Shown here in pieces: positions 15,730-17,427 of a stretch of DNA of 17,427 bases. Under the pieces are notes generated by a model. The model saw only the letters and a program-made list of their open reading frames with translations. It was not told where the DNA came from and ran no database searches. Each line of letters starts with the position of its first letter. The first letter of the stretch is position 1. The DNA is from JABDKJ01 sp039028335 (GTDB lineage Bacteria > Bacteroidota > Bacteroidia > Flavobacteriales_D > JABDKJ01): positions 1 through 17,427 of the forward strand of contig JBCCIF010000063.1 in the NCBI GenBank assembly GCA_039028335.1. The letters are read 5' to 3'. A program made the position numbers and the translations under genes.

Positions 15730-15754
15730 AAAAAAAAGGGAGCAATGCTCCCTT
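15730..15754 (-). terminator. Intrinsic terminator of the sugar dehydrogenase gene
   Basis: A perfect 8-bp stem AAGGGAGC (15736-15743) / GCTCCCTT (15747-15754) has a 3-nt loop and, on the minus strand, a run of eight Ts (15737-15730). It starts 8 nt after the upstream stop codon and ends 13 nt before the fadH start codon. Confidence 0.88.
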
Positions 15755-15762
15755 CAATAGAT

Positions 15763-17364
15763 TCAATCTCTTATTAAGGAAATTCGGTGCCTTTCTTTTT
15801 CTGTGGAAATGGTTAAAACATAAAATCCTGTCTCAAGCTCTCTGACGATATACTCCAAGCTATTCATGCCTGTTTGAATTATTCTTCTATCCGACCAAAT
15901 CAGTTTACCCAAAGCATCTCTCAACTCAATAATCGCTTCCCCCTGTTCGACTGATTCAATATTCAAATTGACAATTTCACTTGTGGGATTTGGAAATAGG
16001 TTAATTGCTGTCAACAATTGGATAGCACCGACTGAGGTATAAACCACACTCAAGGGTTGCGAAATACCCGTACAACCTTGTTCACTAGTCATCCCCAAGG
16101 AATATTCCCCGCTCTCCAATATATTATACGTCTGATCTGTTGCGCCAGGAATAATTTGGCCATTGAGGTACCATTGATAATCCGATCCATCTGGAGCAGT
16201 AAGAATATCTCCATTTACACTAAAGTTCGGCTGATAATCAACACATGCATCAAAAATTCTGAAAATATTCCCATTTTGATTGACCACATACATTTCGTTA
16301 TTCATATCAACTCCAAAAGTACTCCAGCCAAATTCTCCTGTTTGAAGAGCCATGTTCGTTTCCCATGTTCCAGCATTATCAAAAGTCGTCCAAAAATTTC
16401 CAGAACAGTAATCAACAAAAATGTAATGTCCATCCAAAGTAGGTTCCAGACTACCCCTATACACAAAGCCCCCTGTAACAGAGCAATTTCCACCAGAATG
16501 ACTGTATTCAGCGATTGCATCTACATAATCCGACATGGGACCGCAACCCGAAGTATTGAAGGGGTGATTCCCTTCATAACATCGCCAACCGTAATTTTCA
16601 CCTCCAGGGCTTGTTGAAGCCTGAAATGAAATTTCTTCCCAATCGTATTGTCCAACATCACCAATCCATAAATCTCCTGTCATTGCATCAAAAGAGTATC
16701 TCCAAGGATTTCGCAATCCCAACGCCCAAATTTCATCCAAGACATTGTCATCATTTATAAAGGGATTGTCCGCTGGAATCGAATAGGTTTCACCAGGGAC
16801 TGCATTGTCTATATCGATACGGAGCATTTTTCCTAAAAAGGACTGAGTATTTTGGCCGTAATTATCCGGATCCTCTGCACTTCCACCATCTCCCATTCCA
16901 ATATACAAATAGCCATCAGGACCAAATTGTATGTCTCCCCCATTGTGGTTTGAATAAGGCTGAAAAATTTCCATAATTATCACTTCACTTGTCACATCCG
17001 CGGCATCTGGATCAGCCGAAACAGAAAAGCGAGAAATTCGTGAATTTCCACCAGAACGGGTATAGTTCACAAAGAAGTATCCATTATTTTCGTAATCGGG
17101 ATGAAATGCCAAGCCCAATAATCCCCTTTCATTTCCATTCGAATTTACCGGCACCTGTATGTCCAAAAAAGTAGAAACTGTTCCATCTGATTGCCTAACT
17201 CGAATAACCCCGTCTTGTTCCACTACAAACATCCGATCATCACCCGCATTCTCAAGTGCAACCGGGCCATCAAAACCAGAGGCAAATAATTCAAGATCTA
17301 GTGCCACTTGCGATTGAAATTGGAATTGAACAAAAAACAAAAGAAGTAAAAGTGCTATGCGCAT
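15763..17364 (-). CDS. Secreted PQQ-type sugar dehydrogenase (GSDH/sorbosone dehydrogenase family) with type A T9SS tail
   Basis: A 533-residue exported protein. A signal peptide covers about 1-19 (M-R-I-A-L-L-L-L-L-F-F-V). Residues ~22-372 form the six-bladed propeller of the soluble glucose/sorbosone dehydrogenase family: G-L-L-G-L-A-F-H-P-D-Y at 81-91, N139-H140-N-G-G with the likely catalytic histidine, and G-L-R218-N219-P-W-R, which contact PQQ in soluble glucose dehydrogenase. Residues ~376-445 look like an Ig/PKD-type linker domain (Y-Q-W-Y-L-N-G, G-A-T-D-Q-T-Y). Residues ~454-533 are a type A T9SS sorting domain (L-F-P-N-P-T ... G-F-Y-V-L-T-I-S). The enzyme probably oxidises a sugar or polysaccharide end outside the cell; the substrate is not predictable. 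The ATG at 17364-17362 immediately precedes the signal peptide. Confidence 0.9.
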   Translation of the reverse strand: MRIALLLLLFFVQFQFQSQVALDLELFASGFDGPVALENAGDDRMFVVEQDGVIRVRQSDGTVSTFLDIQVPVNSNGNERGLLGLAFHPDYENNGYFFVNYTRSGGNSRISRFSVSADPDAADVTSEVIIMEIFQPYSNHNGGDIQFGPDGYLYIGMGDGGSAEDPDNYGQNTQSFLGKMLRIDIDNAVPGETYSIPADNPFINDDNVLDEIWALGLRNPWRYSFDAMTGDLWIGDVGQYDWEEISFQASTSPGGENYGWRCYEGNHPFNTSGCGPMSDYVDAIAEYSHSGGNCSVTGGFVYRGSLEPTLDGHYIFVDYCSGNFWTTFDNAGTWETNMALQTGEFGWSTFGVDMNNEMYVVNQNGNIFRIFDACVDYQPNFSVNGDILTAPDGSDYQWYLNGQIIPGATDQTYNILESGEYSLGMTSEQGCTGISQPLSVVYTSVGAIQLLTAINLFPNPTSEIVNLNIESVEQGEAIIELRDALGKLIWSDRRIIQTGMNSLEYIVRELETGFYVLTISTEKERHRISLIRD

Positions 17365-17427
17365 AACGTGTTAAATTTTATCGGATAAAGATAAACGAAG
17401 TTCTAATTCCATTGAGTTCATTTTTCT

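Noticed and set aside
16057..16617. 186-residue open frame antisense to the sugar dehydrogenase
   Set aside because: It lies wholly within a well-supported gene, and its translation is Ile/Ser/Arg-rich without domain pattern; a shadow of the real frame.
1..17427. CRISPR arrays, insertion sequences, toxin-antitoxin or defence modules
   Set aside because: No regularly spaced repeats, transposase motifs, terminal inverted repeats or recognisable defence domains were seen in any convincing frame.

Overview
The window reads as an AT-rich chromosomal segment from a Bacteroidota bacterium, most likely a Flavobacteriia-type marine or freshwater lineage. The evidence is the gene content: two type IX secretion (T9SS) cargo proteins with different sorting tails, a GWxTD-domain protein, a DUF3276/PUR-type nucleic-acid-binding protein, a long NusB, a DUF1573 lipoprotein, a bacillithiol-synthesis glycosyltransferase (BshA) and a glycoside hydrolase 3 / beta-lactamase-fold fusion. 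Start codons mostly lack strong Shine-Dalgarno sequences, and several promoter-like sites match the Bacteroidota -7 consensus TAnnTTTG.

Layout, left to right. (1) 1-1716 is the 3' part of a large secreted adhesin-like protein ending in a type B T9SS sorting domain. Its tail overlaps the tail of the convergent bshA gene by 31 bp. (2) 1686-6269 on the minus strand holds a CoA-binding Rossmann protein, then the secreted GH3/SxxK hydrolase fusion, then bshA. (3) 6422-6540 is a minus-strand tRNA-Ser(UGA) with its own promoter and a clear intrinsic terminator. (4) 6645-8096 is a plus-strand GWxTD protein, ended by a bidirectional terminator. (5) 8148-8931 carries two small minus-strand genes, a winged-helix-like protein and a helical hypothetical protein, separated by a 247-bp non-coding stretch with short repeats. 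(6) 9011-11324 is a tight minus-strand operon, nusB - DUF1573 lipoprotein - yajC - coaE, with 4-bp start/stop overlaps and a good promoter. (7) Divergent from it at 11419 is an MsbA/MdlA-type ABC exporter followed by the DUF3276 gene, which has its own promoter. (8) On the minus strand lie fadH (NADPH 2,4-dienoyl-CoA reductase) and, upstream of it, a secreted PQQ-type sugar dehydrogenase with a type A T9SS tail and a terminator between the two.

Most of this is housekeeping: transcription antitermination, protein export, CoA synthesis, bacillithiol synthesis, wall recycling and fatty-acid oxidation, interleaved with cell-surface proteins. I see no CRISPR array, insertion sequence, phage gene, toxin-antitoxin pair or recognisable defence system, and no convincing undescribed multi-gene system. 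The points most worth a second look are the very tight convergent gene ends with hairpins inside the opposite coding sequence, the ABC exporter with Asp in place of the catalytic Glu and no partner gene, the promoter-proximal inverted repeat in front of the winged-helix gene, and the unrecognised 91-residue protein downstream of coaE.
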